Shown here: positions 54,198 through 62,904 of the stretch, in pieces
Layout of the letters: every line of letters begins with the position of its first letter
Position numbering within the stretch: position 1 is the first letter of the stretch
Assembly: GCF_042682045.1 (NCBI RefSeq)
Contig: NZ_JBHUGS010000002.1
Span: forward strand, 744,001-808,000
Source of the DNA: Sphingomonas_R arantia
Lineage (GTDB): Bacteria > Pseudomonadota > Alphaproteobacteria > Sphingomonadales > Sphingomonadaceae
Direction: 5' to 3'
DNA length: 64,000 bases
Position numbers and translations under genes: made by a program
Notes under the pieces: generated by a model
The model's database searches: none
Told to the model about the DNA's origin: nothing
The model's input: only the letters and a program-made list of their open reading frames with translations

Positions 54198-54421
54198 CGT
54201 CTCGGTCCTCTCGTCTCCGGCCATGCCGGTCGCCCGTCATCGCCGCGGGCATTTGCCTCCTACCCCGACGTTGACAACCTTGTCATCCTCGTTCGAACCC
54301 GTTGACGGCGTCCGCCCGCCGCTTCGCCGCGAACGGCGGAGGGAGCCCATCGCTTCTTGATCTGTTATAACGAATGCCGACGTCGCCACGCAGGACGACG
54401 TCACAGCTCAGGAGAGTGATG

Positions 54422-54790
54422 ATGACCGATCAAGCCCGTAACGCCGCCGACGCGATGACCGGATCGATGAAGGACGCGACCGATCAGCTGAAGGCAGCCG
54501 GCGGCAAGGCGGCCGAAACCTCGAAGGAACTGAACGGCAAGATCCTCGACCAGGCCGAAACCAACGTCCGCGAAGCCTTCGCCGCGCTCCGCGCCGCCGC
54601 GTCTGCCGGCTCGATGGGCGACGTTCTCAAGGTCCAGGGCGACTATGTCCGCGAACAAAGCGCGCGCAACATGGAACAGGCCAAGGAAATCGGCGAAATG
54701 ATCGCCAATTTCGGCCGCACCGCGATGTCCGGCATGGGCAACATGCCCGGCATGGGGAACATCCCCGGCATGGGCGGCAACAAGAACTGA
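54422..54790 (+). CDS. Phasin family protein
   Basis: 122-residue amphipathic helical protein that coats polyhydroxyalkanoate granules or acts as a stress phasin. Ala/Lys/Glu-rich helices, with QAETNVREAFAALRAAASA and VLKVQGDYVREQSARNMEQ typical of phasin_2. The C-terminus is a Met/Gly/Asn/Pro repeat (GMGNMPGMGNIPGMGG), similar to heat-shock or metal-binding tails. ATG at 54422 (or 54419) after CAGGAGAG. No PHA synthase in the window. Confidence 0.85.
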   Translation: MTDQARNAADAMTGSMKDATDQLKAAGGKAAETSKELNGKILDQAETNVREAFAALRAAASAGSMGDVLKVQGDYVREQSARNMEQAKEIGEMIANFGRTAMSGMGNMPGMGNIPGMGGNKN

Positions 54791-55232
54791 CGTGAGCAGC
54801 GCCCGCCTGCGCCGAGAAGGCGCGGGCGGGCGTACTTCTCCACGTAAATTACCTCATTCAAAGAACCGCCTATCCCGAGCGAAGTCGAGGGACCCGTCGA
54901 GCGCAGCCGAGACGCCAACAGCGTCGCGCTCGAAAGCCGATGGTCTAACACCACCCCAAAACCCGTTCGGTTCGAGCCTGTCGAGAACGCCCCCGAAGTC
55001 ACACAGCAAGCTGTCACCGGAGAAGGGTGGGCAAGAAACTTCAATAGCTCCCCCAAGCCCGCTTATGCCGAACGAAGTCGAGGCACCCGTCGAGCCCAGC
55101 CGAGACGCCGCCACCACCGCAACCGCAACGCCGCTACTCGAGCCCCAACCCCAACCCCGTTTGGTTCGAGCCTGTCGAGAACCCTGCGCAGGGTTCTCGA
55201 CAGGCTCGAACCAAACGGGGGGGCCGACTTAA
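54791..55232. repeat. Palindromic repeat island, family B
   Basis: 442 bases without a gene. It holds two 46-bp direct repeats (54871-54916 and 55064-55109, about six differences) containing GAAGTCGAGG and GAGACGCC. The element GGTTCGAGCCTGTCGAGAAC appears once at 54969-54988 and again as both arms of a perfect 66-bp palindrome at 55155-55220. It has the look of dispersed palindromic repeats of sphingomonads and lies between convergent genes. Confidence 0.85.
55155..55220. repeat. Perfect 66-bp palindrome
   Basis: Two 33-bp arms (55155-55187 and 55188-55220) are exact reverse complements with no loop. Each arm carries the TTCGAGCCTGTCGAGAAC unit of repeat family B. As RNA it would be a long hairpin able to stop transcription between phasin and the kinase gene. 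Confidence 0.9.
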
Positions 55233-56603
55233 TCACCCCCCAACCGGCGCAGGCAAGACCAACACCGCCCGCACCCCGCCCAACGCCCCCCGCCCCAGCT
55301 CCAAATTCCCCCCATACAACTCCGCCAGCTCCCGCGTGATCGGCAGCCCGAACCCATGCCCATCCCCCCGCTCGTCCAGCCGCCGCCCCGGCACCATCGC
55401 CTCCTCCGCCGCGGCGCCCGACAACCCCGGTCCGTCATCCTCGATCGCGATCCGCACCATCGCCCCCGCGCGCTCCGCCGTCACCTCCAGCCGCCCCGCC
55501 GCATGCCGCCAGCCATTGTCGAGCAGGTTGCCGATCATCTCCGACAGATCCTGCGCATCCACCGCCACCGCGACATCCGAACCGACCGACACAGTCACCG
55601 CCAAGGCCCGCTCCGCATGCACGCGCTCCAGCACCGCGACCAGGTCCCCCACCGCCGGCGCGAGCGCGGTCCGCAGCCGCTGCGCAGCCCCCGGTGCTAC
55701 CGCCCGCGCGCGGCCCAGATGGTGCCGCACCTGCGAATCGATCCGCGCCACCATTTCGCCCAGCGTCCCGTCCGGGTCACGCCCCGGTTCCGCCAGCCGC
55801 ACGCCCAGCGCCGCCAGCGGCGTCTTCAGCCCATGCGCCAGGTTCGCGACATGCCGCCGTGCATGATCAAGCCCCGCCGCGTTCTGCACGATCAGCGCGT
55901 TCAGTTCCGCCACCACCGGCGTCAGCTCGGTCGGCTGGTCGTCCGGCACCTGTTGCCGCCGCCCCGCACGCACGTCCGCCAACGCCCCCGCCAATCCGCG
56001 CAACGGCCGCAACCCCACGCGCACCTGCACGATCGTCGCCGTCGCCAGCGCCAGCCCCAGCAGCCCCAGCGACAGCAGCAACGGCGTCATCGCCGCACGC
56101 AACGGCTGCGTCACCACCGCCCGCGGCCCGCCCGCCGTCACCGTCACCGTGCCCCGCGCCGTCGCCAGCGCTACCTGCCGATAATGCAGCGCACCGCCCG
56201 CCGTGCGCACATCCCCCGGCCACGCCCCGTCGCGATCACCGGGACCACCGGGTCCAGGCCCAAACCCAGGCCGCCGCACCGGCATCGCGGTCGGCACAAC
56301 TCCATCCGCGACCCCACTCGCCCGCACCACACCACCTGGCTCGTCGATCCGCCAGAACCAGCCTGACCCAGCCTCCCCGAACGGCGGCAGGTCGACCACG
56401 CGCGCCGCATCCAGGGTCCCGTCCGCCCGCACAGCACGCGTCAGCACGGACAGCTGCGCATCCAGACGCTGGTCGAACCCGGTCATCACGAACCGTTCCA
56501 GCACCCCACCGATCGCGAACCCCGCGAACAGCAAAGCGGCCAGCGTCACGACGGTCGAGATCGCCAGCAGCCGCCCGACCAGCGACCGCGGCACCACCCT
56601 CAC
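55233..56603 (-). CDS. Sensor histidine kinase (PhoQ/QseC-like)
   Basis: 456-residue inner-membrane kinase. Two helices (about 11-33 and 172-192) flank a periplasmic domain with a Gly/Pro-rich loop (RRPGFGPGPGGPGDRDG). The H-box is NLAHGLKTPLAALG, where Gly-Leu-Lys replaces the usual Asp-Leu-Arg as in PhoQ, followed by N-box IGNLLDNGWRHA, DDGPGL and GHGFGLPITRELA. GTG start overlaps the regulator stop by four bases. Confidence 0.88.
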   Translation of the reverse strand: MRVVPRSLVGRLLAISTVVTLAALLFAGFAIGGVLERFVMTGFDQRLDAQLSVLTRAVRADGTLDAARVVDLPPFGEAGSGWFWRIDEPGGVVRASGVADGVVPTAMPVRRPGFGPGPGGPGDRDGAWPGDVRTAGGALHYRQVALATARGTVTVTAGGPRAVVTQPLRAAMTPLLLSLGLLGLALATATIVQVRVGLRPLRGLAGALADVRAGRRQQVPDDQPTELTPVVAELNALIVQNAAGLDHARRHVANLAHGLKTPLAALGVRLAEPGRDPDGTLGEMVARIDSQVRHHLGRARAVAPGAAQRLRTALAPAVGDLVAVLERVHAERALAVTVSVGSDVAVAVDAQDLSEMIGNLLDNGWRHAAGRLEVTAERAGAMVRIAIEDDGPGLSGAAAEEAMVPGRRLDERGDGHGFGLPITRELAELYGGNLELGRGALGGVRAVLVLPAPVGG

Positions 56604-57286
56604 GCGGCAGAGCCCGCGGCACCCGCAGCATCCGCAGTCAGCCGATATCCCCGACCACGCACCGTCTCGATCATTTCCGGCCCAATCTTCCGCCGCAGCC
56701 GCCCGATGATCACCTCGATCGAATTGGAATCGACGTCAGCATCGCCCTCGTACACCCGCTCGATCAGGTCGCCGCGCTCCACCACCACCTCCTTGCGCAG
56801 CATCAGCGTCGACAGCACGCGCCACTCGAACGCCGTCAGCTTCAGCGGCAAACCATCGCGCTCGAACGTCCCGATCTGCGCATCGAACAGGATCGGGCCG
56901 CAGACGATCTGCGCCGACGCATGCCCCGCCGCCCGCCGCACCAGCGCCCGCAACCGCATCACCAGCTCCTCCACGCGGAACGGTTTCACCAGATAATCGT
57001 CCGCCCCCGCCTTGAACCCCTCGACCTTCGCCGACCACCCGTCGCGCGCGGTCAGGATCAGCACCGGCAGGTTGCGCCCCTCCGCCCGCCAGTCGCGCAG
57101 CACGGACACCCCGTCGCGCCGCGGCAGGCCCAGGTCGAGCACCGCCGCATCGTACCGCTCGGTCGACCCCAGATGCCCGCCATCCTCGCCATTGTCCGCC
57201 ACGTCGACCGCAAAGCTTTCCGCCCGCAACGCGCGCGCGATCCCGTCCGCCAGCACCGCGTCGTCCTCGACCAGCAATATCCGCAT
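56600..57286 (-). CDS. OmpR-family response regulator (PhoP/QseB-like)
   Basis: 228 residues. Receiver with LVEDDAVLADGI, phospho-acceptor D51 in VLDLGLPRRDG and lysine in YLVKPF; winged helix with LTAFEWRVLSTLM, VDSNSIEVIIGRLRRKIG and VRGRGYRLT. Pairs with the downstream kinase. Divergent from the BOF-domain gene across 125 bases, which recalls the E. coli ygiW-qseBC neighbourhood. Confidence 0.9.
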   Translation of the reverse strand: MRILLVEDDAVLADGIARALRAESFAVDVADNGEDGGHLGSTERYDAAVLDLGLPRRDGVSVLRDWRAEGRNLPVLILTARDGWSAKVEGFKAGADDYLVKPFRVEELVMRLRALVRRAAGHASAQIVCGPILFDAQIGTFERDGLPLKLTAFEWRVLSTLMLRKEVVVERGDLIERVYEGDADVDSNSIEVIIGRLRRKIGPEMIETVRGRGYRLTADAAGAAGSAA

Positions 57287-57411
57287 CGCCTCAGTCTCCT
57301 CGCCGCCCGCCTATGCCGTCCGACTAAACCCAAACTGAACGCCGCGGTTCAGCGTCGGTGGTCCCGGCTCCGCTAAATCGAGTCGCATCGCAACCGTACA
57401 GGAACAGTCCG

Positions 57412-58032
57412 ATGACACAGACCACCGACTCGAAACTCTTCCAGCGCCTCGGCCGTGGCCGCACCGCGCTCACCGCCGCCGTGCTGCTCGCCGTCGGCGG
57501 CGGGGCCGGCGCACTGGCCGTCAACGCCTACACCCCGTCCGCCACCATGGCGCCCGCGACCCCCACCGCGATCCGCGCGCTCGGCACCGAAGGGATCGTC
57601 ACGATCCGCGGCCGCATCGCGGAGGTCTACGGCGACCGCTTCATCGTCGCCGACCCGACCGGCCGCATGCTGGTCGATGCCGGCCCCGACGCGGGCAGCT
57701 TCGCGGTCGGCCAGCCGATCACCGTCCAGGGCCGCTTCGACGACGGCTCCGTCCACGCCGCCTTCCTGGTCGACGCCGCCGGCAAGGTCCGTCAGGTCGG
57801 CCCGCTCGGTGCCCCGCCCCACGGTCCGGGCGGTCCCGGTGGCCCAGGCGGCCCAGGCGGTCCCGACCTACGCGGCGGCCCGGCCGGTCCCGACCGCGCA
57901 CCCCCGCCCCCGCCGCCCGGCGCCACCGCGATGGTCGCACCGCCCGCCGCAGCACCGGCGCCGACCGCGCCGGCGACCACGACCGTCGCGAACCCAGCCA
58001 CCCCAGCCGCCGCGCCCACCACGGTCCGCTGA
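57412..58032 (+). CDS. Exported BOF (OB-fold)-domain protein with Pro/Ala tail
   Basis: 206 residues. A basic start with an N-terminal hydrophobic helix (ALTAAVLLAVGGGAGALAVN, about 19-38) serves as signal or anchor. An OB-fold domain of the YgiW/BOF type (about 60-125) follows: GIVTIRGRIAEVYGDRFIVA, DPTGRMLVDAG, ITVQGRFDDGS. The C-terminal 70 residues are low-complexity: GPGGPGGPGGPGGP, then PPPPPPG and Ala/Pro/Thr repeats. Possibly periplasmic stress protein controlled by the divergent two-component pair. ATG at 57412 after AGGAAC. Confidence 0.75.
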   Translation: MTQTTDSKLFQRLGRGRTALTAAVLLAVGGGAGALAVNAYTPSATMAPATPTAIRALGTEGIVTIRGRIAEVYGDRFIVADPTGRMLVDAGPDAGSFAVGQPITVQGRFDDGSVHAAFLVDAAGKVRQVGPLGAPPHGPGGPGGPGGPGGPDLRGGPAGPDRAPPPPPPGATAMVAPPAAAPAPTAPATTTVANPATPAAAPTTVR

Positions 58033-58040
58033 CCCGGCCC

Positions 58041-58075
58041 GCGCGCCGCACTCCCGACAAAGGGGTGCGGCGCGC
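58041..58075 (+). terminator. Hairpin after the BOF-domain gene
   Basis: 11-bp perfect stem (58041-58051 with 58065-58075, GCGCGCCGCAC) with a 13-base loop, eight bases past the stop. Followed by CTTCC, not a real T run, so termination is likely weak or Rho-aided. Confidence 0.45.
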
Positions 58076-58161
58076 CTTCCACGATTGCCCGAACCGCCTT
58101 CCCCCACTATCTGTCGCCCGACCGATGCCCGACCCCCGGGCCCGCAAAAGGTGATGCCCGC

Positions 58162-58914
58162 ATGAAGCAGCTGATCGCATTCGACCTCGACGGAACGCTG
58201 GCCGAGAGCAAGCAGGCGATCGACGCGGAAATGGCCTCGCTGCTCGCCCGGCTCACCTCCGTCGCGACCGTGGCCGTCATCTCCGGCGGCGACTGGCCGC
58301 AGTTCGAATCGCAGCTGATCGGCAACCTGCCCAAGGAAGCCGACCTCTCGCGCCTGCTCGCCATGCCGACGTCGGGCACGAAGCTCTACCGCAACGAGGG
58401 CGCTGGCTGGACGCAGATATATGCCGACAACTTCAGCCCGGAAGAGCGGGACACCATCCTCGCCGCACTCGACAAGGCGATCGTCGAGGCCGGGTTGCAG
58501 GACGATCCCGCTTGGGGCGACAAGATCGAGGACCGCGGCAGCCAGATCACCTTCTCCGCGCTCGGTCAGCAGGCCCCGCTTGACGCCAAGCACGCCTGGG
58601 ATCCCGATTTCGCCAAGCGCAAGAAGATGCAGGCGATCCTCGAACCGGTCCTGCCCGAATTCACCGTCCGCACCGGCGGCTCCACCTCGCTCGACATCAC
58701 GCGCAAGGGCATCGACAAGGCATACGGCATCCGGCGCCTGTCGGAGATCACCGGCATCGCGACGACCGACATGATCTTCATGGGCGACGCGATCTATCCG
58801 GGCGGCAACGATTACGCCGTGCGCGCCGCGGGCGTCGATTCGGTCGCGATCCGCGACGTCACGGAAACCAAGCGCGTGATCGAGGGCATCCTGTTCTGCC
58901 TCTCGGCTGCCTGA
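58162..58914 (+). CDS. HAD-IIB hydrolase, phosphomannomutase-like
   Basis: 250 residues. HAD motif I is FDLDGTLAESK, with motif II SGGDWPQFE, lysine region ITRKGIDKAYGIRRL and motif IV FMGDAIYPGGNDYAVR. The GGND ending and the DKAYGIRRL block resemble eukaryotic-type phosphomannomutase (PMM2), so the substrate may be a hexose phosphate, for mannose-containing polysaccharide. A trehalose- or sucrose-phosphatase role is the main alternative. The stop shares one base with the next ATG (TGATG). Confidence 0.8.
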   Translation: MKQLIAFDLDGTLAESKQAIDAEMASLLARLTSVATVAVISGGDWPQFESQLIGNLPKEADLSRLLAMPTSGTKLYRNEGAGWTQIYADNFSPEERDTILAALDKAIVEAGLQDDPAWGDKIEDRGSQITFSALGQQAPLDAKHAWDPDFAKRKKMQAILEPVLPEFTVRTGGSTSLDITRKGIDKAYGIRRLSEITGIATTDMIFMGDAIYPGGNDYAVRAAGVDSVAIRDVTETKRVIEGILFCLSAA

Positions 58915-59549
58915 TGTCTTCAGGGTCGGCGGGCGACACGCATTTCTACGAACCGTCCGCCGGTCACCGCCTGCCGCATGATCCGTTCAAGGCGATCGTT
59001 GCCCCCCGCCCGATCGGCTGGATCTCGACCGTCGACCCCGACGGCCGCCCGAACCTCGCGCCCTACAGCTATTTCAACGCGGTGTGCGACGTGCCGCCGA
59101 TGATCCTGTTCTCCAGCAACGGTCGCAAGGACACGCTCCGCAATGCGGAGGCGACCGGCTGCTTCGTCTGGAACCTCGCCACCCGCCCGCTCGCCGAACG
59201 GATGAACGAAACGTCCGCCCCGGTCGCACCGGACGTCGACGAATTCGTCCGCGCCGGCCTCACCGCGACGCCTAGCCGGCTGGTCCCCGCCCCGCGCGTG
59301 GCCGAAAGCCCCGCCGCGCTCGAATGCCGCGTGCTCCAGGTGATCCCGCTCGCCGACCTCGACGGCGCATCGGCCGACCACTTCATGGTCGTCGGCCAGG
59401 TCGTCGGCGTCCACATCGACCCCGCCTATCTCCGCGACGGCCTCTTCGACACCGCCGCCGCCCAACCCATCCTCCGCGCCGGCTACCGCGGCGACTACGC
59501 CACGATCGACGCGGCGAACATGTTCGAACTGATCCGCCCGACGAGTTGA
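58914..59549 (+). CDS. Flavin reductase-like FMN-binding protein
   Basis: 211-residue split-barrel flavoprotein (DIM6/NTAB type). FMN-binding region IVAPRPIGWISTVDPDGRPN, LAPYSYFNAVCDVPPMILFS and DHFMVVGQVVGV. May supply reduced flavin or act as an oxidoreductase. Translationally coupled to the HAD gene. Repeat copy 2 of family A follows its stop by nine bases. Confidence 0.87.
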   Translation: MSSGSAGDTHFYEPSAGHRLPHDPFKAIVAPRPIGWISTVDPDGRPNLAPYSYFNAVCDVPPMILFSSNGRKDTLRNAEATGCFVWNLATRPLAERMNETSAPVAPDVDEFVRAGLTATPSRLVPAPRVAESPAALECRVLQVIPLADLDGASADHFMVVGQVVGVHIDPAYLRDGLFDTAAAQPILRAGYRGDYATIDAANMFELIRPTS

Positions 59550-59558
59550 GCATGAGGG

Positions 59559-59630
59559 GTTCCCCGGCGTAGGCCGGGGCCTAGACACAACCGCTTCACC
59601 CAGGCCCCGGCCTTCGCCGGGGAACACAAC
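59559..59630. repeat. Palindromic intergenic repeat, family A, copy 2
   Basis: 72-bp near-copy of 49263-49332 in the same orientation, with inverted ends TTCCCCGGC.../...GCCGGGGAA and the central CAACCGCTTCACC. Between convergent flavin-reductase and fdhD genes. Confidence 0.85.
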
Positions 59631-59636
59631 CGCCGA

Positions 59637-60434
59637 TCAAACCGCCGCCAGCACCGCATCGGCCCGCGCCAGCGCCACCAACCGCACCCCGGCCCCCGCC
59701 GCCCGCGTCACCGCCAGACTCGTCGGCGCAGAGATCGTCACCAGCATCGGACACTTCGCCAGCGCCGCCTTCTCGACCAGTTCATAGGAACAGCGCGCCG
59801 ACAACAACGCGAACCCCCCGTCCCACTCCAAGCCCCCACGCGCCATCGCACCGAGCAGCTTGTCGAACGCATTATGCCGCCCGATATCCTCCCGCACCGC
59901 CCGGATCTCCCCGTCCGCCGTACAACAGGCCGCGGCATGCACCGCCCCCGTCATCCTGTTCAAAGGCTGCAAAGCCCGCAACGAACCCAGCGCCCGAAAC
60001 ACCGCCGCATCCGTCACCGGCGCACCCGGCGCCACCATCGGCAACACCCGCAGCGCCTGCTCCAGATTCTCGATCCCGCACAGGCCGCAGCTGCTCTCCG
60101 AAACCCGATGCCGCACCCGTTCCAGCACGCGCTCCACCCGCTCCGGCACCAGCGTGATGCGCAGCACCATCCCCTGCGGCGCGGGATGCGCGACGACGTC
60201 CAGCACATCCGCCGCATCGTCGATCAAGCGCTCCGACAGACAGAACCCGTAAGCGAAATCCTCCAGCGCGGTCGGCGTCGCCATCATCACCGCATAGCCG
60301 AGCCCGTTCACCTCCACGGCGACCGGCATCTCCACCGCCAGCGCGCGCATCGTCGGCACCGCAGGGCCGTCCGGTACGATCCGCAGGAACGCCGCATCGA
60401 CGGTCGCCTGCGGCATGACCGGGTCGTCTGTCAT
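59637..60434 (-). CDS. fdhD: FdhD, sulfurtransferase for formate dehydrogenase
   Basis: 265 residues. Transfers sulfur from IscS to the molybdenum cofactor before insertion into formate dehydrogenase. Signature SSCGLCG (C116, C119), plus EDIGRHNAFDKLLG and SARCSYELVEKAALAKCPML (given as SARCSYELV). No fdh structural genes in the window; the only molybdoenzyme here is PaoABC, whose family uses a different maturation factor. ATG at 60434, or six codons later. Confidence 0.93.
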   Translation of the reverse strand: MTDDPVMPQATVDAAFLRIVPDGPAVPTMRALAVEMPVAVEVNGLGYAVMMATPTALEDFAYGFCLSERLIDDAADVLDVVAHPAPQGMVLRITLVPERVERVLERVRHRVSESSCGLCGIENLEQALRVLPMVAPGAPVTDAAVFRALGSLRALQPLNRMTGAVHAAACCTADGEIRAVREDIGRHNAFDKLLGAMARGGLEWDGGFALLSARCSYELVEKAALAKCPMLVTISAPTSLAVTRAAGAGVRLVALARADAVLAAV

Positions 60435-60493
60435 TCTATCGATCCACTATTCTGCTATGGGTCCGAAACTACCAGAAGGGCGTTACCGGCTGC

Positions 60494-61396
60494 ATGAACG
60501 ACCGACCCTTACCCCGCCAGGCCGTCCTGATCGTCAACGCGCGCTCGCGCAAGGGACGCAAGCTGTTCCGCCGCGCCGCGCGCAGCCTGAAGGCGGCGGG
60601 GGTCGAGATCATCCGCTCCCACGCCGTGCGCGACCCCGCCAAGCTCAAGGTCCATGTCTGCGAAGCGGTCGCGGACGGGGCGCCGATGGTGATCGTCGGA
60701 GGCGGCGACGGGTCGCTATCCTCCTCGGTCGATCACCTCGTCGGCCACGACACGGTGTTCGCACTGCTCCCGCTCGGCACCGCGAACAGCTTCGCGCGCA
60801 CGCTCGGGATCCCGCTCGACCTCGACGGCGCGATCGACGTCATCGCCAACGGCCAGCGCCGCCGCATCGATCTCGGCATGATCGACGACGATTATTACGC
60901 CAACTGCGCCACGCTCGGCATCGCGCCGCTGATCGCCGAAACCGTGCCCCACGGCCTGAAGAAGATTCTCGGCCGCCCCGGCTATCTCGCCTGGGCCGCC
61001 TACCAGATGCTGCGCTTCAAGCCGTTCCGCCTGACCATCGGCGAAGGGGAAAACGCCGAAACGCTCGACGCGCTCGAGGTTCGTGTCGCCAACGGCAACT
61101 ATCATGGCGGTACCGAAATCGTCGACACCGCCTCGGTCGACTCCGGCCAGATCGTCGTTCAGGTCGTGACCGGCACGATGCGCGGTCGCCTCGCCTGGTC
61201 CTGGATCGCCAGCGTCCTGAAACTGGAAGCGCGCAAGGGCACGATGCGCGAATTCCACGGCCGCGAGATCCGCATCGCCACCGACCGCCCGATGCCCGTC
61301 TCGATCGACGGCGAACTCCTCGCCACCACCCCGTTCACCGCCCGCATCGCCCGCGCGGTGATCGACGTGGCAGCGCCCGCCTCTGCAACCCCCTAA
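60494..61396 (+). CDS. Diacylglycerol/lipid kinase family protein (YegS-like)
   Basis: 300 residues. Catalytic-domain signature VIVGGGDGSLSSSVDHL (about 66-82) and nucleotide-loop ALLPLGTANSFARTLGIP are intact; C-terminal beta domain with RVANGNYHGGTEIV and SIDGELLATTPF. Phosphorylates a lipid such as diacylglycerol or sphingoid base; the latter would suit a sphingolipid-making organism (speculative). Convergent with the MATE gene, stops five bases apart. Confidence 0.87.
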   Translation: MNDRPLPRQAVLIVNARSRKGRKLFRRAARSLKAAGVEIIRSHAVRDPAKLKVHVCEAVADGAPMVIVGGGDGSLSSSVDHLVGHDTVFALLPLGTANSFARTLGIPLDLDGAIDVIANGQRRRIDLGMIDDDYYANCATLGIAPLIAETVPHGLKKILGRPGYLAWAAYQMLRFKPFRLTIGEGENAETLDALEVRVANGNYHGGTEIVDTASVDSGQIVVQVVTGTMRGRLAWSWIASVLKLEARKGTMREFHGREIRIATDRPMPVSIDGELLATTPFTARIARAVIDVAAPASATP

Positions 61397-61400
61397 ACCG

Positions 61401-62837
61401 TCAGCCGGTAGGCCGATCCCGCCCCGCCGCATCGGCATCCGCCAAAGCCGTCTCGCGCCCCGCCTCCGGCAACAGACTTCCCCGTCGCCACGTCCCGCGC
61501 AGATAGTAGGCCGTCGCCAGCAGCAACGAAGCGGTCATCCCGACCGGAAAACTCCACCACAGCGCATCCGTCCCCAGCACCGGCTGCAACAGCCGCGCAA
61601 ACCCCAGCCGCACCGGCAGCAGCGTGATCGCCAGGATAATCAGCGGCGCCACCACCGCCCCGTTCGCGCGCACCGTGGAAAACAGTACCATCGTCACGCC
61701 GAACAGCACGAAGCTCCACCCCGCGATCAGGTGGATATGCGCTGCGATCGGGATCGCCGGGCTCCCCGACGCGAGGAACAGCCCCAGCGCCGCACGATCC
61801 ACCAGCGTCGTCACCACCACCATCGCTCCGGTCAGCGCCAGGTTCGTCACGATGCCCGCCCGCGTGATCGCGCCGATCCGGTCCCACCGCCCCGCGCCGA
61901 TATTCTGCGCCGCCATCGCGCTCACCGCAGCACCGATCGCCATCGCCGGCATCTGGATATAGGTCCACAGCTGCAACGCCACGCCGTACGCCGCCGTCGT
62001 GACCAGCCCCTGCCGGTTGACCAGCCCGATCATTGCCAGCCCCGACACCGACACCACCATCATCTGCAACCCGAGCGGCGCGCCCTTCGCCAGGATCGCG
62101 CGCAGCAGCACCGGATTGGGGATCAGATACCGCCACTCCCGCCCGCGCAGCCGGATCGGCAGGTCGCGCGCGTAGATGTAGATCAGCAGCGCCCCCAGCC
62201 CGACATGGTTGGCGATCAGCGTCGCCGTCGCCGACCCCGCAATCCCCATCGCCGGGATCGGTCCCGCTCCCGCGATCAGGATCGGGTTCAACCCGCTGTC
62301 CACCACCGTCGACACCACCATGAACCAGAGCGGCGTCAGCGAATCGCCCGTGCCCCGCAGCCCCATCATCAGCAGCACGAGCAGAAACGCCGCGGGCATC
62401 GACAGGAAAATGACGCGCAGATAGATCAGCGCCAGGTCCTGCACCGCCGGCGGCGTCGCGAGCAGCCGCAGCAATTGCGGCGCGAACACCCAGCCGAGCA
62501 GCGCGATCACGAACGATCCGCCGACTAGCATCCCGATCGCCGACCCCAGCGACCGCCGCGCCGCGTCCGGATCGCCACGCCCCGTCGCCTGCCCGACCAG
62601 GATCGTCGCTGCCATCCCGAACCCGAACACCGCCGCGAACATCAGAAACATGATCAGGTTCGCATTGGACGTCGCGGCCAGCGCCCCCTCGCCCAGATAC
62701 CGCCCGACCCAGATCGCGTTGATCGACCCGTTGAGCGACTGCAACACGTTCGAACCGAGCGTCGGCAACGCGAACATCAGCAACGCCGGCGTGATCGCCC
62801 CGGTCGTCAGATTGGGCCGGCTGCCGTGCGTCGCCAT
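61401..62837 (-). CDS. MATE-family efflux transporter
   Basis: 478-residue inner-membrane drug/Na+ or H+ antiporter with about twelve transmembrane helices in two repeats. N-terminal PTLGSNVLQSLNGSINAIWVG (given as LGSNVLQSLNGSINAIW) and ILVGQATGRGD; middle GAPLGLQMMVVSVSGLAMIG; second-half MAAQNIGAGRWDR are NorM/DinF blocks. ATG at 62837 after AGGAAAG. 67 bases after the valS stop, same strand. Confidence 0.9.
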   Translation of the reverse strand: MATHGSRPNLTTGAITPALLMFALPTLGSNVLQSLNGSINAIWVGRYLGEGALAATSNANLIMFLMFAAVFGFGMAATILVGQATGRGDPDAARRSLGSAIGMLVGGSFVIALLGWVFAPQLLRLLATPPAVQDLALIYLRVIFLSMPAAFLLVLLMMGLRGTGDSLTPLWFMVVSTVVDSGLNPILIAGAGPIPAMGIAGSATATLIANHVGLGALLIYIYARDLPIRLRGREWRYLIPNPVLLRAILAKGAPLGLQMMVVSVSGLAMIGLVNRQGLVTTAAYGVALQLWTYIQMPAMAIGAAVSAMAAQNIGAGRWDRIGAITRAGIVTNLALTGAMVVVTTLVDRAALGLFLASGSPAIPIAAHIHLIAGWSFVLFGVTMVLFSTVRANGAVVAPLIILAITLLPVRLGFARLLQPVLGTDALWWSFPVGMTASLLLATAYYLRGTWRRGSLLPEAGRETALADADAAGRDRPTG

Positions 62838-62904
62838 CTCGATGTCTTTCCTACCTGCGGGAGTGGGGGGCGCGGCCGGGGCCGACGTCGCCCCAGCCGC
62901 TACC

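Noticed and set aside
54871..55220. CRISPR-like spaced repeats
   Set aside because: Only two 46-bp copies at irregular distance plus palindromic units; no regular spacers and no cas genes.
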